A stretch of 64,000 nucleotides of DNA from Rhizobium esperanzae (GTDB taxonomy: Bacteria > Pseudomonadota > Alphaproteobacteria > Rhizobiales > Rhizobiaceae): the NCBI RefSeq assembly GCF_002204185.1, contig NZ_MXPU01000019.1, positions 1 to 64,000 of the forward strand, read 5' to 3'. Below, in pieces: positions 1 to 8,797 of the stretch; position 1 is the stretch's first letter; each line of letters starts with the position of its first letter. The notes beneath the pieces are model-generated. The model worked only from the letters and a program-made list of their open reading frames with translations, was not told the DNA's origin and searched no databases. The position numbers were made by a program, and so were the translations under genes.

Positions 1-542
1 CCGGGCTCGCCGGCGAGGGGCCGAAGCCGGAGCGCATCATGATCGACGCGACCCATCTCAAAGCCCACCGCACGGCGGCGAGCCTGCTTAAAAAGGGGAT
101 GTTCCCCGTCGTGTTGGGCGAACCAAGGGCGGGCTGAATTCAAAGCTCCACACCGTATGCGACGTAGACGGACGGCCGATTATCCTGCTTCTGTCAGAGG
201 GTCAGATGAGCGACCATAAGGGCGCACGTCTCGTGCTCGACGCCTTGCCTCCCGCCGATCACCTGATTGCCGATCGCGGATATGACAGCACCTGGTTCTG
301 CGAGGAACTCGAGGCTAGAGGCATCGAGCCGTGCATCCCATCATCGAAGAGCCGCAAGATACCCTTCGCCTACGATAAGGTCCTCTACCGCCAGCGCCAC
401 AAGGTCGAAAACCTGTTCGCCAAGCTCAAGGACTAGCGGCGCATCGCGACGCGCTACGACCGGTGTGCTCACACCTTTTTCTCGGCAATCTGCATCGCAG
501 CCGCCGTTGTCTTTTGGCTTTGATCAATGAGTCCTGAGCCTA
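1..542 (+). pseudogene. Decayed IS5-family (IS427-like) transposase, 3' part of the element
   Basis: The reading frame matches the C-terminal half of small IS5-type DDE transposases: an IDATHLKAHR block near 39-70, then LHTVCDVDGRP, then IADRGYDS, and a C-terminal YRQRHKVENLFAKLKD block. Two lesions are visible. The run of G residues near 97-100 is one base short, which moves the frame so that the first half ends at a TGA near 136 while the second half continues in another frame from about 130. A TAG at 434-436 stands where this family has a Trp codon; the frame then continues through a typical FFSAICIAAAVVFWL end to about 526. The terminus is probably near 542, but the left end is outside the window. 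The element is surely inactive by itself. Confidence 0.85.
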
Positions 543-562
543 GACTTCGCGATACCATTTAA

Positions 563-1216
563 TCACGTTGATATCGCGCCCAGGTCCCTGAATACGTTAT
601 CCAAATACTCGCGAACTTCAACAGAGCGATCTAGGCCGGATCTTATGTTTACATTCTCGTACGGCCTAAGAGCAGCACGTATTACATCTGGGCTTGTGCC
701 GTCGATGCTTGAAGCGAGGTAGGCATATTCCGCAGCCCTTGCCGCGCCATTACACCAATCCCACGGCATCCATTTGTAATCACTTATCAGAAGATCGCAA
801 AGCTTGTCCTTCGAGATCAAAAACTCTCCCAGCTCTCGGTCGAAGCGGTGAATGTCGGCTTGAGCCTTCTCAAGCACTAACTTCAAATTCCCGCCATGGT
901 CACTCAACCGCAACGATGACCGCTCTCCCCATGAGTAGTATTGCCCCAATTGACACCGCTCATTAAATCGGCCTTCCACCCTACTGTTTCTCCCGCCGTA
1001 GAGTTTCAAGCACTTTTCTGCAAAACTAAACGCGGCAATGTTCCGCAGTCCAAAGTCACATGCGAAATTGTTGACGGGTCGCCCAAATAAATTCCACTCG
1101 ACAAAACTCTCTGCCTCACCATCATTGCTATGGCAATATAAGAATTTTGATACTTTGATGAAGCCTATCTGTGCCATTTTTTCGTCTAGCGCAGATGTGA
1201 TTTCTTTTAGAAACAT
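563..1216 (-). CDS. Unrecognised 217-aa protein, candidate immunity gene of the adjacent RHS toxin
   Basis: I do not recognise a family. The gene starts 18 bases after the stop of the giant RHS gene on the same strand, which is where the cognate immunity gene of a polymorphic toxin normally lies. The product is soluble, has no signal peptide or membrane segment, and is rich in charged and aromatic residues, so a cytoplasmic role is expected. Base composition is visibly more AT-rich than the RHS core, as in the toxin tail, so the pair probably arrived together. The immunity function is inferred from position and composition only. It could also be an unrelated hypothetical gene carried by the island. 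Confidence 0.75.
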   Translation of the reverse strand: MFLKEITSALDEKMAQIGFIKVSKFLYCHSNDGEAESFVEWNLFGRPVNNFACDFGLRNIAAFSFAEKCLKLYGGRNSRVEGRFNERCQLGQYYSWGERSSLRLSDHGGNLKLVLEKAQADIHRFDRELGEFLISKDKLCDLLISDYKWMPWDWCNGAARAAEYAYLASSIDGTSPDVIRAALRPYENVNIRSGLDRSVEVREYLDNVFRDLGAIST

Positions 1217-1234
1217 TCAGGCGCTGCTCTCATA

Positions 1235-4200
1235 TCACTTCACAATCTCGTCGAACGGTATCTTGCTCTCAGATAAGAGTGAACGAAGAACGGCGCTTCG
1301 GGCATCGACTGGAGCACAGCCATCACACATGGTTTTGTAAGCAACACTGTTAACTGGGCCGAATTTCGAAGCGCCACCAAATTGCATTACAGAGATATCT
1401 TTCAAAACCTGGCTGCGATCAAGCTTCACCGTATCAGACATTGATGTTTTCACCTCGAAACCGACAATGTTTCCGAAAGAGTCGCGCCCCAAGAAGTCGT
1501 AGTTTCTGGTTCCTAGAAAGTTGCCAGTTACCTTCACCTGGGCTTCACTCAAAATTGTATAGCCATCGTTGCGCGCTTCTTGGATTGCCGCCGCCACCCC
1601 CGCGTCATGCCGAAGATTGGGGCCATTGCCTTTCTTTGAGTTTCGTTCGCCCTTCTCATTGGCCTCGGCAGACCTCTTAACACCGGAAGCAGTGATGGAT
1701 GCTGATGGGCTTGTGGAACCACCATTTCCCAAATAACTACCCCGGGGACTATCGTCTCCCGCTGTGGCTCTTCCGCCACCAGTTAAACTGCCTATAAAAT
1801 CGCTTATCGCTTTGCTGAGTTGGCCCCATCCCATTGAGATATGCCCATTCGGATCGGACTTATTGACGGGATCATTCTCGGCATAAGCGTAGCGGTTTGT
1901 GCCGACCCCTTCCTTGGTCGGGTCCCAATCATCCGGCGAGATGAACCGCCCGAAGGCCGGGTCGTAGTACCGGGCATGAAGGTACATCAGCCCGGTTTCG
2001 GGATCGAAGCGTTCGCCGATATAGCTCTTCTTGGTCTGGAAGCTGGTGTTGGTGGCTTCGCCATAGGCGGCATAGCCGGTTTGCTCGACTTGGGTGCCGC
2101 TCTCGTCGGTCACCTGCCGCACCGAGGCGAGATGATCGCGGTGCAGGAAGAACTTCTCCTGTACCATGCTGCCAGCGGTGACGACGATCTTGGCGTCGGG
2201 ATGCGGATAGAGCGTGTAGATGTCCGTGCCCGGCGTCGTCCGATCGATCTCGACATTGGCCTCGGGATAAAGAATGGTGCCGAAGGCCCAGCTCTTCTTC
2301 ACCCGTGCGCCGTCCGGTCCGTAGGACAGCGTCACCGTGGCGCCGTTCTGGGTCACCGTCGACAGCCGGTTGGCGCCGTCCCAGGCAAGCGTGCGGGTTC
2401 CGTCCGAGATCATGTTGCCGTTGGCGTCGTAGCCGATCGCCTTGGCGCCGATCTGCGTTGCCGCATGCGGACGCACCGCCGTTGCCGTCGTCGGATAGAC
2501 ATAGGCGCCGATGCGCGTGCGGGAGAGAAGATTGTGATTGGTGTCGTAGCTGTAGGTCTCGTCGAGGCTGTTGTCGCCGCCGTTGTCGGCGCCGGTCAGA
2601 CGGGAGAGATCGTCATAGGTGTAGGTCCAGTTGTCGTTTGCCGTCAGCCCGGTGATCGTCTTGATGCGGCCGAGTTTGTCGCGGCTGTACTGATTGTCCA
2701 TCAGCACCGTCGTCCCCTTCGCCGTCGTCAACCGGTTCAGCCAGCGCCGGGTCGGCGAATAGCTGAAGGTCGTCGTCACGCCATTGGTGTAGGTGATCGA
2801 CGTCGTCTGGCCGTCGGCCTCGTAGCTTGTGGAATCGATCAGCCCGGGAATGCTCGAAAGCAGGTCGGCATCATTATAGAGCCAGGGCGACGTCGTCTCA
2901 CCGACGGCGACGGTCGTCGGTGAATAGCTCATCGCCGTGGTCTTGCCGCTCGGTCCGTGCTCGACCGTGGTCGTGCTCGTCACCCCGTCGATCGTCGCGC
3001 TGGTGATGCTCTTGTCGCCGGCGCCGTTGTAGAAGCGGCTATAGGTCACCGTCGCATTCGCATTCTCTGCCTTGGTCAACATGCCGACATTGTGCGACTG
3101 GCCAGTGCTGGCGGGCTCGTCATAGCTGTTCTGGGCGAGCAGCGTCGGCGCCGTCGCACCCGGCTCGGTTACTTCCTTGCGGAGCACCCGGCCCATCTGG
3201 TCGTAGGCTATCGTCGTCACCGCGCCGCGGGCATCCGTCTGGCGGATCAGCCGGCTGGCATCGTCATAGTCATAGGACCAGTTGCCGAGATCCGGATCGC
3301 TTGCGGTCAACCGGTTGCCAAGCAGATCGTAGCTGTAGCTCCATTGCGCCCCCTTGGGATCGCGAACCCCCAGCAGACGGCCGAGCGGATCATAGCTGCG
3401 GTTCTCCGTCACCCATGCCGTGCCGAGTTGCGACTGCAGGGCAATGACATTGCCATCGGCGTCAGCATAGCTGCGGTGCGGATGGTTTTCCTCGTCGGTC
3501 ATCACCGTCATGGAAACCGGCAGCCTGGTGACGTCGGCAACGAGTGCCGACTGCGCCGCATATTGGTAGAGCTTCTGGCTGCTGTCCGGATTGACCGTCT
3601 TGATCACCCGGTCCTGCCAGTCATAGCTGTTGACCGTCCATTGCGGCGTCTCGCCTTTGAAACGCACAAGCGAGGTCTGCTTCACGTTTCCACGCGCATC
3701 ATAGACGGTATCGGTGATCCGGGTCGGGCCAGTGGCCGAGGCGCCGGGCGTCTCCACCTCCCAGGGCCGGCCGAGCCCGTCATAATAGGTGCGGCTGAAG
3801 ACCTCACCTGTCCCGTTGGTCCGCGGCGAATAAGTCACCATCGCCTGCGTCGTCGGGTTGCCCTCGTTCTCATAGCGGGTGTTGAGGTAATTGCCCGATC
3901 CGGCATTCACATAACCATAAGGCCGGCAGTAGGCGTCATAGGTGAAGGTCTCGACGATGCCGTTCCAGTCGGTCTTGGTGGCCGGCAGGCCGCAGACCAG
4001 ATCATAGGTGGTCGAGCTGACGAAGCGGTTGTCACCCGTCAGGGTGCCATTGGCGAAGTAACGCGGCGCCCGCTCCGCCACCGGATAGAGATGGTAGGTG
4101 TCGTCGTAGTCCCATTCGCTGCGATTGCCGAGCGCATCGGTCTCGGCAATTCGGTTGCCATAGGCATCATAGGCATAGGTGGTCGGCGACACCCGTGGCG

Positions 4201-7200
4201 TGCTGCCGACGCTCATAGAGGCGAGCTTCTGCGTCAGGTTACCCTTGACCGGCGGCGTCGCAACCGCCGTCGCGTCGTCATAGAGATATTCCTCTTTGCT
4301 GCCGATCGGTGAGGCGGCATCGATACCAACACGAACCGTCTTCGAAGTCGGCAGCGAGACGATATAGGCGGAGGTGTTCGGCGCAAAGGTGAACGTCGTC
4401 GTCTTCTCGTCGCCGGCGGTGTTGACATTCTCGGTGCCGGCGGCATCGACCGTGCGGCCGCGATCTCTGACCTCGGTCACATTGCCGTAAGCATCGAAAC
4501 TGCGCTCCGTCCGCAGGTACGCCGTCGTGCCCCCTTCTGTCAGCTTCGTCGTTGTCGCAATATTTCTAAACGAATACGGCTTCTTATCGATCTGGAACGA
4601 ATAGTCCTCGGTAATTTGCAGGGAGTTTCCCTTAGCGTCACTTCTCAACACAACCCAAGGCCGCCCGTAACTTGCACGATCTCTGCGATAAGATGTTTTT
4701 ATGGTAGGACGAGCTGCCTCTCCTGAAGCCGGTGGCAGGGTTTTGACCATAGCGCCAAAAGTATAAAACCTGCGCAGATCGAAGCTATAGAGAGCATCTG
4801 AGAAGGCGTAGTCGGTATTGCTTACGTTCCCCTTTCCGTCGTTGGCGCTGATCCTGCTGACAGTATGCATCAGTGGCATATCAGCACCAGGCAGCGCTGA
4901 CGACGGCTTATAATCGACCGAAACCGTAGCCCCGGTTTCGAGAGTCATGCTGCGCAGAAGGTTTGGATTGCCGGTACCGGAGATGGAGAGCAACACACCG
5001 GTCCGCGAATTCAAGAAATCCGGCAAACCGTCGCCGTTGAAATCGCCGGAAATATTAGACCCTGAGATCGCCAACGGAGATTTAACCAACCGGGCACCGG
5101 ATGGCTCGTACCAAACTCCCCAGGCATAGGTCGTTCTATAAGGATTTGCCTGGGTCGCGCCGTCAGCAACCAGGATGTCGGTCATGCCGTCATTATCGAA
5201 ATCGCGTAGCAGCGGCGAACCTGAAAATGACGCGTTCTGTATAAACGCTTCGTAGTCGCGTCCTGTCCATAGCCAGATCGATAGACCACTGTATTTCCCA
5301 TTCGAGAAAGACGTGTTCTGCACCAGATCCGTGGCCCCATCGCCGTTGACGTCGGCGAGAGCGCAAACTCTATTGCGGCAATCGATCGACGCATCCCGGA
5401 TGTTGACCCAGCTGCTGCCGGTATAATTCAGGACCTTCGTAATCGAGGATGCGCCGCCGATGACGGCGCCCTGCCGACCATTCCCGAGCAGGTCGGCGGC
5501 CCCCACAATGTATCCACCGCTGCCCCCCAAGAACGAGGAAGTGAATTTGAAAAGTTGATCAACGCCATTCCCATCAGGATCGGCCACGAATGATTGGCTC
5601 TGAGAAAATGGGTCGGTAGACGGGCTAGAAATGGAAGGCAACGCCGCGCACATTGCGGTGTAGGAGGAAGAGGAGCACCTTCCATCGGATATGGACTGAT
5701 CCCATGCCGTGCCGACCACGTCATTCAATGTCCGATAACCCGAACTGCTGGCGGTTATTGAGCTATAAGGGATGTCCTTAACACTCGGAAAATATCTTCC
5801 GGGGTACGCGAGAAGATGAACCGTACTGCCGTAATCTGCTCGAGTGATGCTTCTGGGATAGACTGCACGCCCATCCGTACCGAACGAATTTACAGTCATC
5901 GTCCAGGAATAAGTGTAGGAAAATCCCGAGCTGTCCTGCTCCTTAATCGCCCTTCTGGTTGCCCGATTTATTAACAGCTCATCCCTGGCGTCCAGATTCA
6001 TGTCTGTCGTGGCAAATGTCTCGACGTTTGTGAATGTTTCATATTTGGAAGGATCACCATTGGTCGGAGGCGCGGTAAGATTTGGCGCATAATCGTAGCT
6101 ATAGCTTAGATTGTGATAGGCCATCTTGCGGATTGGCTTATGCGTTGGCCCCGAAATAGTGCCATCAGAAGCGATGACGGCGTCGCTGCCGTAGCGTTCG
6201 ACCTGGACCAACCGGGATCTGTTGGAGAATGGCGCTTGATTGTAGGAAAGCGCATAGGCCACCTTCAGCTGGCCATTGACCTCGACCGCAATCGTCTTGA
6301 TCCGGTTTTTGGTATAGGAGAAACGATGGCCGTTAGCCATGATGATTTGGTCAGGCCGAGCTTCATAGCGGAACCGAATGACGGTATTGCCATATGAAAT
6401 AGTACCGGGATAGCAGACAAACAGGTCGGGGCACGTGTAAGCATATGCAACCGTATTGCCATTCGTGTCGCTGACGGAAGTGAGCAACCAGCGAGAACTA
6501 TTATAGAGATCAGACAGCGCCCCCGGAGCAGGGTTTGCACTTGTTATGGCAGTTAGTGACTTGAATGTCAGTCTGATGCCATCGGGATTGGTGACGATCC
6601 ATTCGTTGGCGGAAGAAGAATCGCGAGCGATGCGGCGATTGCTTTCAACCTCGGTGGCATGGGTGCCGCCGGTCGAGCATGACGGGGAAACCGTGTTTGT
6701 CCCGCAAGGGACGAGTTCCTCGCCATTCAACAGGTAAATATCACTCGAATTGAATGCCGGCAGACCTTGGCCGATGCTGGCGCGCTCGATCACATCGAAG
6801 CCTTTGAGCCCCCAACCGTGACCCAGCCAGCCCTGGTAGAGCCCGCCGAGCTTCGTCTTGCGCGACGAGACATACTGAAGCGCGATTTCCGGCTGAATGC
6901 CATGAAAGGCCGGGGTTTCTATTCCTATTTCCTCGTTGAACGTGCCGGACCCGGAAACCTCCGGTATCGGCGTCGTCGAACGCGCCGATGTGCCGGCAGG
7001 CGGCGCATCCGGATCGACCGCCGCTGCAGCGGCAACCGCTGTAGCAGTCGATGTCGCAGCTTTTGCTTTTACGCTGGTGGTCGGCGCTTCGCTTTTGGTT
7101 GCATCCTCGGCGGTATCATCAGCCGGCGCCACGCCAGCCTTGCCGAGACCGGTTCGGTCGACCGCCTTGTCGGGCTTAGGAGCCACCGCTGTAGGATCGG

Positions 7201-7402
7201 CGCCGGCCTCAGACCTTGGGGGAACATTCTGGGTTTCACCGCCCAGTCCTGAACCTCCATTACCAAGGCCACCGCCGATGGTTTTATCGGCATCGGCAGC
7301 AACCGCAGTCCCGATGACAGATTGGTTTATACTCGGCGCAAAGAACAAAGAAAAAGAAACCGCTGCAGCAAAAGCTGCAACGGCAGACGGAAATTTACGC
7401 AT
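1235..7402 (-). CDS. Exported SpvB/FG-GAP/RHS-repeat polymorphic toxin with nuclease-like C-terminus (2055 aa)
   Basis: Residues 1-36 form a Sec-type signal peptide ending in VAA-DA. A Thr/Ala-rich linker leads to a SpvB/TcdB-like head at about 145-260 (GWLGHGWGL block). Several FG-GAP/VCBS-type calcium-loop repeats follow at about 470-800 (for example DFDNDGMTDI and DFNGDGLPDF). Dense YD/RHS repeats run from about 950 to 1800, and the RHS core ends in YDPAFGRFISPDDWDP and DPNGH near 1854. The last 201 residues are a separate module with a YDF...GFEVK pattern (Asp1969, Glu1983, Lys1985) that resembles a PD-(D/E)XK nuclease core. This architecture is that of polymorphic contact or secreted toxins, where the tail is the effector. 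No T6SS gene (vgrG, PAAR, eagR) is present and a Sec signal is present, so export independent of T6SS is inferred. The nuclease assignment is by motif only. Confidence 0.9.
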   Translation of the reverse strand: MRKFPSAVAAFAAAVSFSLFFAPSINQSVIGTAVAADADKTIGGGLGNGGSGLGGETQNVPPRSEAGADPTAVAPKPDKAVDRTGLGKAGVAPADDTAEDATKSEAPTTSVKAKAATSTATAVAAAAAVDPDAPPAGTSARSTTPIPEVSGSGTFNEEIGIETPAFHGIQPEIALQYVSSRKTKLGGLYQGWLGHGWGLKGFDVIERASIGQGLPAFNSSDIYLLNGEELVPCGTNTVSPSCSTGGTHATEVESNRRIARDSSSANEWIVTNPDGIRLTFKSLTAITSANPAPGALSDLYNSSRWLLTSVSDTNGNTVAYAYTCPDLFVCYPGTISYGNTVIRFRYEARPDQIIMANGHRFSYTKNRIKTIAVEVNGQLKVAYALSYNQAPFSNRSRLVQVERYGSDAVIASDGTISGPTHKPIRKMAYHNLSYSYDYAPNLTAPPTNGDPSKYETFTNVETFATTDMNLDARDELLINRATRRAIKEQDSSGFSYTYSWTMTVNSFGTDGRAVYPRSITRADYGSTVHLLAYPGRYFPSVKDIPYSSITASSSGYRTLNDVVGTAWDQSISDGRCSSSSYTAMCAALPSISSPSTDPFSQSQSFVADPDGNGVDQLFKFTSSFLGGSGGYIVGAADLLGNGRQGAVIGGASSITKVLNYTGSSWVNIRDASIDCRNRVCALADVNGDGATDLVQNTSFSNGKYSGLSIWLWTGRDYEAFIQNASFSGSPLLRDFDNDGMTDILVADGATQANPYRTTYAWGVWYEPSGARLVKSPLAISGSNISGDFNGDGLPDFLNSRTGVLLSISGTGNPNLLRSMTLETGATVSVDYKPSSALPGADMPLMHTVSRISANDGKGNVSNTDYAFSDALYSFDLRRFYTFGAMVKTLPPASGEAARPTIKTSYRRDRASYGRPWVVLRSDAKGNSLQITEDYSFQIDKKPYSFRNIATTTKLTEGGTTAYLRTERSFDAYGNVTEVRDRGRTVDAAGTENVNTAGDEKTTTFTFAPNTSAYIVSLPTSKTVRVGIDAASPIGSKEEYLYDDATAVATPPVKGNLTQKLASMSVGSTPRVSPTTYAYDAYGNRIAETDALGNRSEWDYDDTYHLYPVAERAPRYFANGTLTGDNRFVSSTTYDLVCGLPATKTDWNGIVETFTYDAYCRPYGYVNAGSGNYLNTRYENEGNPTTQAMVTYSPRTNGTGEVFSRTYYDGLGRPWEVETPGASATGPTRITDTVYDARGNVKQTSLVRFKGETPQWTVNSYDWQDRVIKTVNPDSSQKLYQYAAQSALVADVTRLPVSMTVMTDEENHPHRSYADADGNVIALQSQLGTAWVTENRSYDPLGRLLGVRDPKGAQWSYSYDLLGNRLTASDPDLGNWSYDYDDASRLIRQTDARGAVTTIAYDQMGRVLRKEVTEPGATAPTLLAQNSYDEPASTGQSHNVGMLTKAENANATVTYSRFYNGAGDKSITSATIDGVTSTTTVEHGPSGKTTAMSYSPTTVAVGETTSPWLYNDADLLSSIPGLIDSTSYEADGQTTSITYTNGVTTTFSYSPTRRWLNRLTTAKGTTVLMDNQYSRDKLGRIKTITGLTANDNWTYTYDDLSRLTGADNGGDNSLDETYSYDTNHNLLSRTRIGAYVYPTTATAVRPHAATQIGAKAIGYDANGNMISDGTRTLAWDGANRLSTVTQNGATVTLSYGPDGARVKKSWAFGTILYPEANVEIDRTTPGTDIYTLYPHPDAKIVVTAGSMVQEKFFLHRDHLASVRQVTDESGTQVEQTGYAAYGEATNTSFQTKKSYIGERFDPETGLMYLHARYYDPAFGRFISPDDWDPTKEGVGTNRYAYAENDPVNKSDPNGHISMGWGQLSKAISDFIGSLTGGGRATAGDDSPRGSYLGNGGSTSPSASITASGVKRSAEANEKGERNSKKGNGPNLRHDAGVAAAIQEARNDGYTILSEAQVKVTGNFLGTRNYDFLGRDSFGNIVGFEVKTSMSDTVKLDRSQVLKDISVMQFGGASKFGPVNSVAYKTMCDGCAPVDARSAVLRSLLSESKIPFDEIVK

Positions 7403-8145
7403 GAAGCCCCCAGATGAATCACAACGTACTGAAATTTCCGCATTCTAAAGTCGCAATCACTTTCAAATGCAAGTAGTGCTCACGTCGAAATGCAAAATAA
7501 ATGCAACTAACGACAATTGCAGAAGCATCCGAGATCAGTAATCGTCCAACGTTCGGCACTCACTTCTGCAACGCTCCGAAAGCCTGTGGATAGCGTGCCG
7601 CAACGCGCTCGAATCCTGCAACGCTTGGTAGTTCTCATTACTGTGTTAAGTACAAAACCAGTGATTCGGTCCTCATAAATTCGTGGAACCATGATAGTCG
7701 ATAGCTTGATTTCCGGGACAGGTGTACACTGAAGTTTGGCGCGTCTTATTCCTGCGACCCAGAAGCAAGCACTACCCCATCGTCGAGGTAGGACGACCGG
7801 GGAGTTTTTGTTATCTGGCCTGATGGCTAGCGAGCGGAAGCAGTCTCTCTTGGAGAGATTGAAATGGTTCCCTGCTTCCCTATTCAAGGGCCAGGGACAT
7901 AGCGACTTAGTCACAGCAACTCCATTTGGTCACGACGACGTTTACCTCACGCCGATCACAGGCGACGCCTCCGAAGACACGACCTACGCCATTGTAAAGA
8001 ACCCTTGCGCGATCCGGTCGTTTCGGCTCTCATCGCTGCCCAAATAGAGATCGGTGGCATCTCCCTCGCCGTCTCAGACAGGCCGGTCATTCATCTGACG
8101 CAAGGAGCAGTCCGCGCTCTTGCCGAGAGCCGCTCTCCCTTGTCC
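7403..8145. other. Gene-poor stretch between the RHS gene and the IS66 element
   Basis: This stretch contains the RHS promoter side and no ORF that looks like a conserved gene. The reading frames of 135 aa (7507-7914, minus) and 103 aa (7736-8047, plus) have unconvincing compositions. A frame starting at a TTG at 8005 reads plausibly protein-like (VVSALIAAQIEIGGISLAV) up to the IS66 end at 8146, so it could be a small gene cut off by the insertion. I cannot name it. Confidence 0.4.
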
Positions 8146-8165
8146 GTAAGCGCTGTCCTGCTCCC
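8146..8165 (+). repeat. IS66 left terminal inverted repeat
   Basis: GTAAGCGCTGTCCTGCTCCC; its first 11 bases match the complement of the right end exactly. Confidence 0.8.
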
Positions 8166-8222
8166 ACCTTCCGGATCATCGCTTGATCATTGATGTTCAA
8201 CCTCGAAAGAGGGCTTGGACAT

Positions 8223-8726
8223 ATGTCGATTTCAGAACTTACGCTTAAAACTAAGGATGAGCCGATACGCCGGTTTGAGGTTTTCACAGGCAATGGCCGT
8301 CGTCGCGAATGGAGCGACGATCAGAAGGCGCAGATTATTGCGGAGAGTTGCGAGCCCGGCGTCACGGTGTGCTCTGTGGCGCGGCGGCATGGGTTGACGC
8401 CGCAGCAGTTGTTCACATGGCGACGGCTCGCCCGAAAGCCGCGATTGGCGGCACTGGTAAAGGCCCAGATGGATGCCGACCCGTTCTCGGGCACGATCTA
8501 CGTGTTCCGGGCCAAACGAACGGACCGGATCAAGCTGATCTTCTGGGACGGCAGCGGCGTGTGCCTGGTCGCCAAGCGGATCGAGGATGGCGAGTTCCAT
8601 TGGCCTCGAATGCAGGACGGTGCGATGCATCTGACGGCCGCCCAGTTCTCGGCTCTGTTCGAAGGATTGGACTGGAAACGCGTGCATGCGCCGAGCGAAA
8701 CGCGCACGCCGATAAAGGCCGGATAA
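8223..8726 (+). pseudogene. Chimeric IS66 TnpA-TnpB reading frame formed by deletion
   Basis: Residues 1 to about 74 are the N-terminal part of IS66 TnpA: an FEVFTGNGRRREWS block, then a helix-turn-helix ending in GLTPQQLFTWRR. From about residue 75 the protein continues as the C-terminal part of IS66 TnpB (DPFSGTIYVFRAKR, IKLIFWDGSG, LTAAQFSALFEGLDW). The normal tnpA end, the intergenic overlap and the tnpB start are missing, and the junction near 8445 is in frame. The start was placed at ATG 8223 after an AAAGAGGG stretch; an upstream ATG at 8190 is in frame. Both proteins are accessory transposition factors, so the fusion is probably non-functional, although this is untested. Confidence 0.8.
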
Positions 8727-8797
8727 CGGGCGCGACCAATTGAATCAGAGCCATTCAGCCTCTCGTTCCGAGCGGCAAAATATGCTGTTCTCGATCC

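Noticed and set aside
2957..4312. Long plus-strand frames (451 aa here and 360 aa at 1841-2923) inside the RHS gene
   Set aside because: They mirror the GC-rich RHS repeats on the other strand, are dominated by Arg/Ala/Val/Ile/Gly, and have no domain or ribosome site.
8005..8193. 62-aa plus-strand frame crossing into the IS66 left end
   Set aside because: It reads past the inverted repeat, so it cannot be a native gene as it stands; only the part before 8146 may be a remnant.
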